Positions 8,091 through 16,158 of a stretch of DNA of 64,000 bases are shown here, one piece after another; position 1 is the stretch's first letter, and each line of letters opens with the position of its first letter. The position numbers and the translations under genes were made by a program. The DNA comes from Streptomyces deccanensis (lineage in GTDB: Bacteria > Actinomycetota > Actinomycetes > Streptomycetales > Streptomycetaceae): positions 8,122,001-8,186,000 of the forward strand of contig NZ_CP092431.1 of NCBI RefSeq assembly GCF_022385335.1, in the 5' to 3' direction. The notes beneath the pieces are model-generated. The model saw only the letters and a program-made list of their open reading frames with translations, was not told the origin of the DNA and did no database searches.

Positions 8091-10208
8091 TCAGCCCGTG
8101 GCCGCGTGCCGGCCGCCCCCGCGCCGGTTGTTCCTGCGGTGCCTGGTGACCGGCACCAGCAGCCCGATGAGGCCACCGAGGGCGAGTGCGTACGGCCACC
8201 AGCCGAGCCCGCCGTCGGCGGAGGCGCTCGCGTTCTGCGTACGGGGGTCCTGCGCGTCGGGGCCGCCGCCCGTGTCGGCGGCCTTCACGGACGGCGCCGG
8301 GTTCCCCTTCGCCCGGGTGAGGACGACGTCGTTGCCGTCGCCGCCCTTGTAGCCGATCCGGTACGTGGTGTCGGCCAGCTTCACCTTCGCGCCCTCCCGC
8401 AGCCCGGTGAACGTCCCGGTGGTGGCACCCTTGCCGCGGTGGTCGATCACGGTGATCGTCTCGCCGGGCCCGCCGACGTCGGACAGGGCCGCGAAGTCCA
8501 GCCCACCGGCAAGCCGCACGGCCCCGCTCACCTTCAACGGCCGCTCCCGCAGCACCAGTTGCCCCTTGGCGGTCTGGGTGTAGCCGCCGGTCACGGTGAG
8601 ACCGGCGACGACCACACCCGCGTTGGTCACCGCCCCCTTCACCGTGCCCCTGCCGGACAGCGACCTGGTCACCTTCAGCCCGGAGCCGCCCACGTCGAGC
8701 TTGGCGCCGGGGGTGGTGAGCCGGACGGTCCTGCTGTGGGCGAGCGTGGCCCCCGAACAGAGTGCCAGGGTGCCCTTGGTGACGTTGGTCGCCCCCGTGT
8801 AGGTCACCGCCGTGCCCGTCAGGGTCGTGGTGGCCTTGCCCGACTGCGTGAGCGAGCCGCTGCCGCCGATGCGCGACAGCGTCACGGGCTTCGAGACGTT
8901 GCGCACGATCAGCGAACCGTTGTTGATCACCTTGGACAGGTCGCCCTTGGTGTAGAGCCCGCCGTCGCCCCCGGCCCTGCCGCTGCCCAGCCGCAGCACC
9001 GCGCCCTTCTCGACCGTGGTCGAGCCGTCGTAGTACTGCACGGCGGCGAAGGTGACGTCGTTGCCCTTGGTTCCCGCGATGACGATGTCCCCGGCGCCGG
9101 GCGCGGAGAGCGTGTCGTGGAAGCGGCCGCCGCCGATGGGGGCGCCCAGGGTGACGGGCCCGTTGTAGTCGAACGTGAGCAGGGAACGGGACCGGGCCGC
9201 CAGCAGGTTGATGTAGACCGTCTCGGCCGTGCCCGGCATGAAGATCTTGTTCGTCGTCCCGTCGCCCCACTGGACGTTCGCGCCCTTGATGTTGGTGCCG
9301 CGCTTGTTGACGTTCTTGCGCGCGGGCGTCCAGTTCAGGGCGGGGTCGCTGAGCGAGGGGTCGGTGTCGCCGCCCCGGTCCGACCAGCTGTACTGCCCGG
9401 TGAGGATCACCTTGCTGCCGGGCCGCGACTGGACGTTGATGTCGCTGCCGTACTCGCGCTGGTAGAAGTCCATGCCCTGGGTGACGGTCTGGCCGAGCGG
9501 GGTGTCCACGGTCCAGGTGCCCTGGTTGAGGACCTTGCGCGCGTTCGGCAGCGCGGTCGCGAACTCCGGTCGTCCCGCGTTCACCTGGGTGCCGTTGTCG
9601 ATGACCCCGGTGAAGGGGTGGGTGCCCGACAGGTCCCAGGTGGCCCAGAGGAACCTCGGCTGGGTGACCAGGCCGGAGCCGCTGATGGTGCCCAGGTTGT
9701 ACGCGACGTCCTTCAGGGCGAGCCGCAGGGTGCCGTCGACGCGGATGTTGTTCTGGTTGAGCCGGAACGCCGGGGTGCCGTACGGGTAGTGGCCGATCAC
9801 CCCGGCCCTGCCGCTGTTCCCGTACTGCAGGGTCGCGCCCTTCGCGACGGTCACGGCGGGCGGGTCAGGCCGGGTGACGGTGACGTACGGGTGGTTGCCG
9901 CCGAGGACCCGCACGCTCTGCCGTTGCCGGGACTTCGGCAGCGTGAAGTCGCTGTCCCTGGTGAGGACCAGCGTCCCGGTGCCCCGCACGGTGAGCGTGC
10001 CGGTGCCGCTGAACACACCGTCGTACGTGGTCGTCCCGGGCGGCACGGTCACCACCGTGTCCCCGGCGAGTGTGACGTTCCGCCCGGCCAGGACGTCGGC
10101 GGTCGCGTCGCGCGGGCCGGCGGCGGTCGCGGTCGGGGCGCCGAGCATCAGGGCGGTGACCGCCAGGGCTCCGGCGGCCGACGCTGTCTTGTGGATATGG
10201 GTGCGCAC
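8091..10208 (-). CDS. Surface beta-helix protein with PATR-like repeats and C-terminal TM anchor
   Basis: Exported protein of 705 residues. A Sec-type signal (MRTHIHKTASAAGALAVTALMLGAPTATA) spans residues 1-29. The body is rich in short G/N/T beta-strand repeats and contains two stretches that fit the passenger-associated transport repeat pattern (Y-x-G-x-T-x-V-x-x-G-x-L-x-L), at about 388-407 and 467-486. After a Pro/Ser/Gly linker a hydrophobic helix (WWPYALALGGLIGLLVPV, about 671-688) and a basic tail RHRRNNRR end the protein, as in a C-terminal membrane anchor. The start is GTG and has only a weak ribosome-binding site. It is divergent from a GH43 gene, so adhesion to, or binding of, plant polysaccharide is possible. 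No catalytic motif is recognised. Confidence 0.8.
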   Translation of the reverse strand: MRTHIHKTASAAGALAVTALMLGAPTATAAGPRDATADVLAGRNVTLAGDTVVTVPPGTTTYDGVFSGTGTLTVRGTGTLVLTRDSDFTLPKSRQRQSVRVLGGNHPYVTVTRPDPPAVTVAKGATLQYGNSGRAGVIGHYPYGTPAFRLNQNNIRVDGTLRLALKDVAYNLGTISGSGLVTQPRFLWATWDLSGTHPFTGVIDNGTQVNAGRPEFATALPNARKVLNQGTWTVDTPLGQTVTQGMDFYQREYGSDINVQSRPGSKVILTGQYSWSDRGGDTDPSLSDPALNWTPARKNVNKRGTNIKGANVQWGDGTTNKIFMPGTAETVYINLLAARSRSLLTFDYNGPVTLGAPIGGGRFHDTLSAPGAGDIVIAGTKGNDVTFAAVQYYDGSTTVEKGAVLRLGSGRAGGDGGLYTKGDLSKVINNGSLIVRNVSKPVTLSRIGGSGSLTQSGKATTTLTGTAVTYTGATNVTKGTLALCSGATLAHSRTVRLTTPGAKLDVGGSGLKVTRSLSGRGTVKGAVTNAGVVVAGLTVTGGYTQTAKGQLVLRERPLKVSGAVRLAGGLDFAALSDVGGPGETITVIDHRGKGATTGTFTGLREGAKVKLADTTYRIGYKGGDGNDVVLTRAKGNPAPSVKAADTGGGPDAQDPRTQNASASADGGLGWWPYALALGGLIGLLVPVTRHRRNNRRGGGRHAATG

Positions 10209-10324
10209 GTCATGGGGGACGGTCCGAGCGCCGCCCCGATAACAGAAATCTCCTGAGGGCCTCGGATCCGGGCCTCGGACGCCGGTTCCGTTCCTGTGAG
10301 CCTGTGTTCGTCTCGCGCAACCCG

Positions 10325-10379
10325 TTGACCTCCTCGTAACACGCCCTTACCTTTTCGGCGTTCGGAATGAAAGATCTTG
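10325..10379 (+). promoter_or_regulatory. Promoter and AAGATCTT palindrome ahead of the GH43 genes
   Basis: TTGACC (10325-10330), a 17-bp spacer and TACCTT (10348-10353) make a good housekeeping-type promoter for the plus-strand GH43 gene, with the start point near 10360. Just inside the transcript GAAAGATCTTG (10369-10379) carries the palindrome AAGATCTT and would suit a repressor site. Confidence 0.6.
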
Positions 10380-10441
10380 TGCGATATGTCGAACATTTCT
10401 GTTTCCTTTTGTTCCCCCCTCCGAGAGGAAGCCACAGCCAC

Positions 10442-11515
10442 ATGGGCCGCGACCACACCGTTCCCGAACCCCCGAACCGCCGTCTGCTCCTGAAGGGCGC
10501 CCTGGCCGCCGGCGCCCTCACGGCGATCCCCGCGACCGCCGCCCACGCGGCCGGTTCCCGGCCGCCCTTCGTCAACCCGCTGGTCCGCAACCGCGCCGAC
10601 CCGCACATCAACCGGCACACCGACGGCTTCTACTACTTCACGGCCACCGCGCCCGAGTACGACCGGATCATCCTGCGCAGGTCCCGCACGCTGCGCGGCC
10701 TGTCGACGGCCGCCGAGTCCGTGATCTGGCGCAAGCACGCCACGGGCGTGATGGGCGCGCACATCTGGGCGCCCGAGATCCACCGCATCGACGGCAAGTG
10801 GTACATCTACTTCGCCTCCGCGCCCGCCGAGGACATCTGGGCGATCCGTATCTGGGTCCTGGAGAACTCCCACCGCGACCCGTTCAAGGGCACCTGGGTC
10901 GAGCGCGGCCAGCTGAAGACGGCCTGGGAGACCTTCTCCCTGGACGCCACCACCTTCACCCACCGGGGCTCCCGCTATCTCGCGTGGGCGCAGCACGAGC
11001 CCGGGATGAACAACAACACCGCGGTCTGGCTGTCGAGGATGGCCGACCCGCTGACCCTGACGGGTCCTCAGGTGCGGCTCACCACGCCCGAGTTGGACTG
11101 GGAGGTCATCGGCTTCAAGGTCAACGAGGGGCCGTCGGTCATCAAGCGCAACGGCCGCCTCTTCATGACCTACTCGGCGAGCGCCACCGACTTCAACTAC
11201 TGCATGGGTCTGCTGACGATCGACGCGGACGCCGACCTCATGGACCCCGCCAACTGGTCGAAGTCCCCGACACCGGTCTTCACCAGCAACGACACGACCA
11301 AGCAGTACGGGCCGGGCCACAACAGCTTCACCGTCGCCGAGGACGGCCGCACCGACGTCCTCGTCTACCACGCCCGCCAGTACAAGGACATCGTCGGCGA
11401 CCCGCTCAACGACCCCAACCGCCACACCCGGATCCAGCGCCTCGGCTGGAAGCCCGACGGCACCCCCGACTTCGGCGTTCCCGTGGCCGACTCACCCACC
11501 CCGCACACCCGGTAA
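10442..11515 (+). CDS. GH43 arabinofuranosidase-type glycosidase, Tat-exported
   Basis: Glycoside hydrolase of 357 residues with a five-bladed beta-propeller fold of clan GH-F. A Tat signal (PNRRLLLKGALAAGALTAIPATAAHA) starts the protein. The catalytic base fits Asp in NRADPHI, the pKa-modulating Asp lies in the FSLDATTF blade, and the acid Glu in VNEGPSVIKR. The overall pattern resembles the exo-alpha-1,5-L-arabinofuranosidase group (subfamily 26) of Streptomyces. The ATG at 10442 is preceded by GAGGAAG; an earlier in-frame start would put promoter DNA in the protein. The next gene starts 11 bp downstream, so the two GH43 genes form an operon. The precise linkage specificity is inferred. Confidence 0.88.
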   Translation: MGRDHTVPEPPNRRLLLKGALAAGALTAIPATAAHAAGSRPPFVNPLVRNRADPHINRHTDGFYYFTATAPEYDRIILRRSRTLRGLSTAAESVIWRKHATGVMGAHIWAPEIHRIDGKWYIYFASAPAEDIWAIRIWVLENSHRDPFKGTWVERGQLKTAWETFSLDATTFTHRGSRYLAWAQHEPGMNNNTAVWLSRMADPLTLTGPQVRLTTPELDWEVIGFKVNEGPSVIKRNGRLFMTYSASATDFNYCMGLLTIDADADLMDPANWSKSPTPVFTSNDTTKQYGPGHNSFTVAEDGRTDVLVYHARQYKDIVGDPLNDPNRHTRIQRLGWKPDGTPDFGVPVADSPTPHTR

Positions 11516-11526
11516 GGAGAGCTGAG

Positions 11527-12939
11527 ATGAGACGTGCGTACGCGATGCTCCTCGCGCTCTGTCTGGCGCTGGCAGGCGCCCTCGTCACGGCCGGCCCCGC
11601 CCAGGCGGCGCCGCAGACCATCACCAACGGCACCCAGTTCACCGACAGCGGCGGCAACCCCCTGCACGCCCACGGCGGCGGCGTCCTCAAGGTCGGCAAC
11701 TACTACTACTGGTTCGGCGAGAACCGCAACGCCGACAACACCTTCCGGTACGTCTCGGCCTACCGCTCCACGGACCTGAAGAACTGGGAGTTCCGCAACC
11801 ACGTCCTGACCGAGGCCACCGACCCGGAACTGGCGACCGCCAACATCGAGCGTCCGAAGGTCATCTACAACGCGGCCACCGGCAAGTTCGTGATGTGGAT
11901 GCACAAGGAGAACGGCGTCGACTACAGCGAGGCCCGCGCGGCCGTCGCCGTCTCCGACACCGTCGACGGCAACTACACCTGGCGGGGCAGCTTCCGCCCG
12001 CTGGGCCAGCACATGTCCCGTGACATCACCACGTTCGTGGACACCGACGGCACCGGCTACATGATCTCGGCCGCCCGCGAGAACTACGACCTCCAGATCT
12101 ACCGGCTCACCGCCGACTACACCGGCATCGCCGCCCTCGTCGCCGACCCCTGGCACGGCGGCCACCGCGAGGCCCCGGCCCTGTTCAAGCGGGGCAACGT
12201 CTACTTCATGCTGACCTCGGGCGCCACCGGCTGGAACCCCAACCAGCAGCAGTACGCCACCGCCACCAACATCGCGGGCCCCTGGACCGCCATGGCCAAC
12301 GTCGGCGACTCCACGACCTTCGGCTCGCAGACCGCCTACGTCCTGCCCGTACAGGGCACGTCGACCACCTCCTACCTCTACATGGGCGACCGCTGGGGCA
12401 ACTCCATCGGCGGCACGGTCAACGACTCCCGCTACGTCTGGCTGCCGCTGACCTTCCCGACCTCCACCACGATGTCCATGTCCTGGACCCCCGAGGTCAC
12501 GATCGACACGGCCACCGGCACGGTCAGCGGGACGAGCGCCACCTACAACACGCTGGTCGCCCGACACTCCTCCAAGTGCGCCGACGTCACCAGCCAGTCC
12601 CAGTGGGCGGGCGCCCAGATCAAGCAGTACGCCTGCAACGGCGGCAACAACCAGAAGTACTGGTTCAAGTCCGTCGGCGGCGGCTACTACCAGTTGATGA
12701 CCCGGCACAGCTCCCTGTGCGTCCAGGAGAACGCCAACACGGTCACCCAGGAGAACTGCAACTCCTCCAACACCGCCCAGCAGTTCTCGCTCACCACCAC
12801 CGGCTCCTACGTGAACGTCAAGTCCCGCGCGACCGGGGAGTGCCTGGACGTCAACGGCGCGTCCACCGCCGACGGTGCCGCGATCATCACGTACACGTGC
12901 AACAGCGGCACCAACCAGCAGTGGACGCGCGGTACATGA
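11527..12939 (+). CDS. GH43 exo-beta-1,3-galactanase-like enzyme with CBM13
   Basis: Secreted protein of 470 residues. A Sec signal ends near residue 29 (PAQAAP), a GH43 catalytic module follows to about 335, and a ricin-B-type CBM13 trefoil (about 340-470) has the repeated Q-x-W/F blocks and Cys pairs. The opening HAHGGGVLKVGNYYYWFGEN is typical of subfamily 24 exo-beta-1,3-galactanases, which remove galactose and branched galacto-oligosaccharides from arabinogalactan; GH43_24+CBM13 enzymes are known in Streptomyces. Expression is probably with the preceding GH43 gene. The stop is only 7 bp from the stop of the convergent PL4 gene. Confidence 0.88.
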   Translation: MRRAYAMLLALCLALAGALVTAGPAQAAPQTITNGTQFTDSGGNPLHAHGGGVLKVGNYYYWFGENRNADNTFRYVSAYRSTDLKNWEFRNHVLTEATDPELATANIERPKVIYNAATGKFVMWMHKENGVDYSEARAAVAVSDTVDGNYTWRGSFRPLGQHMSRDITTFVDTDGTGYMISAARENYDLQIYRLTADYTGIAALVADPWHGGHREAPALFKRGNVYFMLTSGATGWNPNQQQYATATNIAGPWTAMANVGDSTTFGSQTAYVLPVQGTSTTSYLYMGDRWGNSIGGTVNDSRYVWLPLTFPTSTTMSMSWTPEVTIDTATGTVSGTSATYNTLVARHSSKCADVTSQSQWAGAQIKQYACNGGNNQKYWFKSVGGGYYQLMTRHSSLCVQENANTVTQENCNSSNTAQQFSLTTTGSYVNVKSRATGECLDVNGASTADGAAIITYTCNSGTNQQWTRGT

Positions 12940-12946
12940 CGGACGA

Positions 12947-14629
12947 TCAGCTCAGCAGGTCGATCGCGTCGATCGCCGTCCCCGCACTGAGGTAGGAGGT
13001 CGTCCCCGAACCGCTCACCACGTTGATCTTCAGCACGTTGTACTGACTCGTGTCCGTCAGCCAGGCGGACGCCGGGACGCTGTAGGTGAACGTGTGGTTG
13101 TTGCCCCGGTAGGACCCGTTGGTCAGGGACCGCGTGTTCGGCTGGGTGGGCGGCGAGGGGATGGCCGAGGTCCAGGTGTCGTTCACGACGACCTGCGGCC
13201 GGCCGTTGGCGTAGGCCGTCGTCACCCCGATGCGCAGGGTGTGGGCGGCGGCGGCCTGCGCGGCGGTCAGCCGGAAGTAGACGAGGAGACCGCTGTTCAC
13301 GTCCTTCCAGAGGTAGCAGGGGAAGGCCGAGGTCTCGCTCCCGCTGCCGATCACCACGTTGCCGGTCCAGGCGGCGGCCCGCGTGTCCGACGGATGCGCG
13401 TACGTCATCAGGTCGGCGTTCTTGAACCCGCTCGGCGTGCCGTTCCAGTCGTTGATCCGCCAGATCGCGGACGCGTTCGACGGGTCGTTGGTGGACGGGA
13501 TCGCGATCGAGTTCAGGGTCGTCGTCCCGCCCGCCGTGACCGTCACCGAGGTGGTGTACACCGCCAGCTCACCCTTGAACACCGTGAGGGTGTACGTCCC
13601 CGGCAGCACCCCGGAGATGGAGAACCAGCCGTCCGACGCCCGAGCCGAACCCCAGTACTGCGCCGTCGAGTTGGCGATCCCCACGGTGTACGCGTACGCC
13701 GTGTTCCGCCCGGTGATGCCGACGCCCGCCACCCGGCCCCGGCCGCTCGCGGAGACGTACCCGGACAGGCCGAGCGAGTCCGCCCACGAGGTGGTCAGGG
13801 TCCCCGGGAACAGCGAGGAGGAGGGCGCCCCGCCGTCCGTGAACGCGATGACGTACGGGCCCTGGAGGCCGAACCGCTGTTCCTCGGTCTGGTTCTGCCC
13901 GTAGTACAGGATCTCGTAGAGGCCGCCGCCGTCCGCGCTCTGGTGGCGCAGGAGGGAGCGGTAGAAGGGGCCGCCGGAGGCCTTCTCGTGGTTGCTGCGC
14001 ACCATCCACAGGCCGACCCCGTTCGCCGACCAGCCGACGTAGTCGTAGTCCATGACGCGGAGTCTGGAGAAGTGCTTCGAGCGGGTCTGGCCGTCGGACT
14101 TCCTGAACACGTCCGATGCCTCGATGGTGCTGGGCGCGTAGGTGTAGGAGTCGGGCTCGTCGTTGAGGAACAGGCCCGCCTTCACCCGCAGGATGAAGCG
14201 GGTCGCGGAGACCGAGGTGTCGGCCTTGTTGGTCCACAGGTAGACGTTGTTCTCGCCGCTGCGGGCCGCGTAGTAGTGCCTCAGCGTGCCGTAGGCGACG
14301 GAGACGAGGATCGTCGAGCCGGACTGGCGGATGGTGACGGTGGAGGTGCCGAGGCCGGACTCGATGTGCGAGTTCATGCCGCCGTAGCCCTGGTACTCCA
14401 CGCCCCGGTAGACCAGCGACGACAGGTCGCCGTTGCTCTTCCTGACCTTGAACACGAGGTTCGCGCCGGTGTCGATCACGTAGTTGGTGCCGTCGTCGGT
14501 GTAGCCGAACGTGGCCGCGCGGGCGGTGCCGGCCAGCGGAACGGCGAGTGCGGCGCCGACGGCGGTGGCGGCGGTACCGACGACGAAGCCGCGTCGGCCG
14601 AGCGTCGTGCGGTCGGGGGATCCGGACAT
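12947..14629 (-). CDS. Rhamnogalacturonan lyase, PL4 family
   Basis: Secreted lyase of 560 residues expected to cleave the rhamnose-galacturonic acid backbone of pectin rhamnogalacturonan-I by beta-elimination. A Tat signal (TLGRRGFVVGTAATAVGAAL) is followed by the large N-terminal beta-sandwich catalytic domain (about 40-310), a fibronectin-III-like domain (about 315-395, DGWFSISGVLPGTYTLTVFKG) and a C-terminal carbohydrate-binding-like jelly roll (about 400-560). This three-domain order is the PL4 layout. The ATG at 14629 has GAGGAGG upstream; the frame stays open beyond it but that extension runs through the intergenic operators. It is divergent from a rhamnogalacturonan acetylesterase-type gene. 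Confidence 0.92.
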   Translation of the reverse strand: MSGSPDRTTLGRRGFVVGTAATAVGAALAVPLAGTARAATFGYTDDGTNYVIDTGANLVFKVRKSNGDLSSLVYRGVEYQGYGGMNSHIESGLGTSTVTIRQSGSTILVSVAYGTLRHYYAARSGENNVYLWTNKADTSVSATRFILRVKAGLFLNDEPDSYTYAPSTIEASDVFRKSDGQTRSKHFSRLRVMDYDYVGWSANGVGLWMVRSNHEKASGGPFYRSLLRHQSADGGGLYEILYYGQNQTEEQRFGLQGPYVIAFTDGGAPSSSLFPGTLTTSWADSLGLSGYVSASGRGRVAGVGITGRNTAYAYTVGIANSTAQYWGSARASDGWFSISGVLPGTYTLTVFKGELAVYTTSVTVTAGGTTTLNSIAIPSTNDPSNASAIWRINDWNGTPSGFKNADLMTYAHPSDTRAAAWTGNVVIGSGSETSAFPCYLWKDVNSGLLVYFRLTAAQAAAAHTLRIGVTTAYANGRPQVVVNDTWTSAIPSPPTQPNTRSLTNGSYRGNNHTFTYSVPASAWLTDTSQYNVLKINVVSGSGTTSYLSAGTAIDAIDLLS

Positions 14630-14697
14630 GGGGGTGCCTCCTCGGAGGTGCGTGGGGGGAGTGCGGGTGATTCGGAAGGGTGACAGTTGAATCGTTT

Positions 14698-14770
14698 TCG
14701 CGAAAGGGCTTTCGCGATGGGGAAGTTGACAATCTTGTGAAAGTGCACCGACATCTAGAAAGCGCTTGCC
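14698..14770. promoter_or_regulatory. Two GAAAG/CTTTC operators between the PL4 and esterase genes
   Basis: TCGCGAAAGGGCTTTCGCGA (14698-14717) has perfect 9-bp arms around a GG centre, and GAAAGCGCTTGC (14758-14769) has a perfect central AAGCGCTT. Both fit LacI-family operators of the GAAAGCGCTTTC type common upstream of secreted hydrolases. A TTGACA box pointing to the esterase lies between them at 14726-14731. The pair could control both divergent genes together. Confidence 0.6.
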
Positions 14771-14822
14771 AAACGATGTACCGTCCAGCCGCCGGGTCAT
14801 GTCATCCCTCGGAGGAGCCGCA

Positions 14823-15869
14823 ATGAGACGTTTCACCGTCGCCGCGCTGACGGCGGCCGCGACCCTGGGCACGGTCCTCGCGGCCGCGCCGGCCGAGGCG
14901 CACCGGGGCCGCCCCGCGCTGGGCCTGGAGAACTGCGCCGCGAACGCCTGCCACTTCGACGTCCCGGACGGCACGTACGACGTGACGGTCCGCCTCGGCG
15001 GGGAGGCCGCGGCGAGCACGAAGATCACCGGTGAGACGCGCCGCACACTGCTCGCCGAGACGGCCACGGAGGCCGGGGACACCGTCCTCCGCAGCTTCAC
15101 CGTGAACGTCCGCACCCCCGAGGGCGAGCCGACCGGCCCCGCGGGCACGCCCGGTCTCGACCTGGTCGTCGGCGGGTCGGCGCCCGCGCTGGCCGACATC
15201 CGGGTGACCCCCGCGAAGCGGGCCCGCCAGATCTTCCTCGTCGGCGACTCCACCGTCTGCGACCAGCCCGGCGACCCCTACTCCGGCTGGGGCCAGCAGC
15301 TGCCGCAGTACCTGCGCAAGGGCCTCTCGGTCGCCAACTACGCCGACTCCGGCGAGAGCACGGTGTCCTACCTGGCCGACTCCCGGCTGTGGGCCACCGT
15401 CCAGCCGCAGATCCGGCGGGGTGACCTGGTGCTGATCCAGCTGGCCCACAACGACAAGCAGACGGACGAGGCCACGTACCGGGCCAACCTGGAGACACTG
15501 GTCGCGGGCGTCCGGGAGAAGGGCGGCCGGCCCGTCCTGGTCACCCCGATCGTCCGCCGCTGGTTCAACGCCGACGGCACGCTGAACAACGGCACGGCGC
15601 TGCTGGTGAACGGCCTGGGTGTCGACCATCCGGCGGTCACGCGGGAGGTCGCGGCGGCGGGGGGTGTGCCGCTGATCGACCTCACCGCCGGGACGAAGGC
15701 GCTGGTGGAGTCGTTGGGCACGGAGGGGTCGAAGGCGCTGTACCTCTACAACGAGAAGCGGGACAACACCCACACGTCCGTGCACGGAGCGACGGTCTAC
15801 GCCGACCTCGTCCGTGACGCCCTCGTCGCCCAGGGGCTGGTGCCGGAGGGGAAGACCAGGGTGGGATAA
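14823..15869 (+). CDS. SGNH/GDSL rhamnogalacturonan acetylesterase
   Basis: Secreted esterase of 348 residues. A signal peptide ends at AEAHRG (about residue 22). Residues about 28-130 form a beta-rich accessory domain, and the SGNH hydrolase follows: block I VGDSTVCD with the nucleophile Ser, block II Gly/Asn in DSGES, block III LAHND, and the catalytic Asp/His in KRDNTHTSVHGA. These fit the rhamnogalacturonan acetylesterase branch, which removes O-acetyl groups from galacturonic acid and so opens the backbone to the PL4 lyase encoded divergently. The ATG at 14823 is set by GGAGGAG at 14811-14817. Confidence 0.9.
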   Translation: MRRFTVAALTAAATLGTVLAAAPAEAHRGRPALGLENCAANACHFDVPDGTYDVTVRLGGEAAASTKITGETRRTLLAETATEAGDTVLRSFTVNVRTPEGEPTGPAGTPGLDLVVGGSAPALADIRVTPAKRARQIFLVGDSTVCDQPGDPYSGWGQQLPQYLRKGLSVANYADSGESTVSYLADSRLWATVQPQIRRGDLVLIQLAHNDKQTDEATYRANLETLVAGVREKGGRPVLVTPIVRRWFNADGTLNNGTALLVNGLGVDHPAVTREVAAAGGVPLIDLTAGTKALVESLGTEGSKALYLYNEKRDNTHTSVHGATVYADLVRDALVAQGLVPEGKTRVG

Positions 15870-15948
15870 GACGCCTGGGGCGTCCCGACCGGAACCGGGG
15901 CGCCTCAGGTTTTGGCGGGCGGGGTGCGTTGTCGGGTGCGGCTCCGGT

Positions 15949-16087
15949 GGGGCTTCTCGCGCAGTTCCCCGCGCCCCTAAAAGCATCAGGCCCCTGCGGG
16001 CCTGAAAGACCACGGCCCTGCGGGCCTGAAAAGCACGGGGCGCAGCCCCTGCTTTTCAGGGGCGCGGGGAACTGCGCGAGAAGCCCC
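15949..16087. repeat. Long perfect inverted repeat (dispersed hairpin family)
   Basis: A 30-bp left arm (15949-15978, GGGGCTTCTCGCGCAGTTCC...) is matched exactly by 16058-16087. The 79-bp interior holds short direct repeats of CTGCGGGCCTGAAA. This is the largest copy of a family whose arms recur near 2.7, 41.9 and 57.2 kb. It occupies most of the 289-bp gap after the esterase gene and could act as a terminator. Confidence 0.85.
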
Positions 16088-16158
16088 ACGCACCCGCACA
16101 CGACAACCCACCCCAGCCGCCCCGAAAAGAACTCACCCCGGTCAGAAAGCGCAGCGCC

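Noticed and set aside
12947..15253. N-terminally extended reading of the PL4 gene
   Set aside because: The extension covers the two operators and the start of the divergent esterase; the Tat signal begins at the ATG 14629 and has a good ribosome-binding site.
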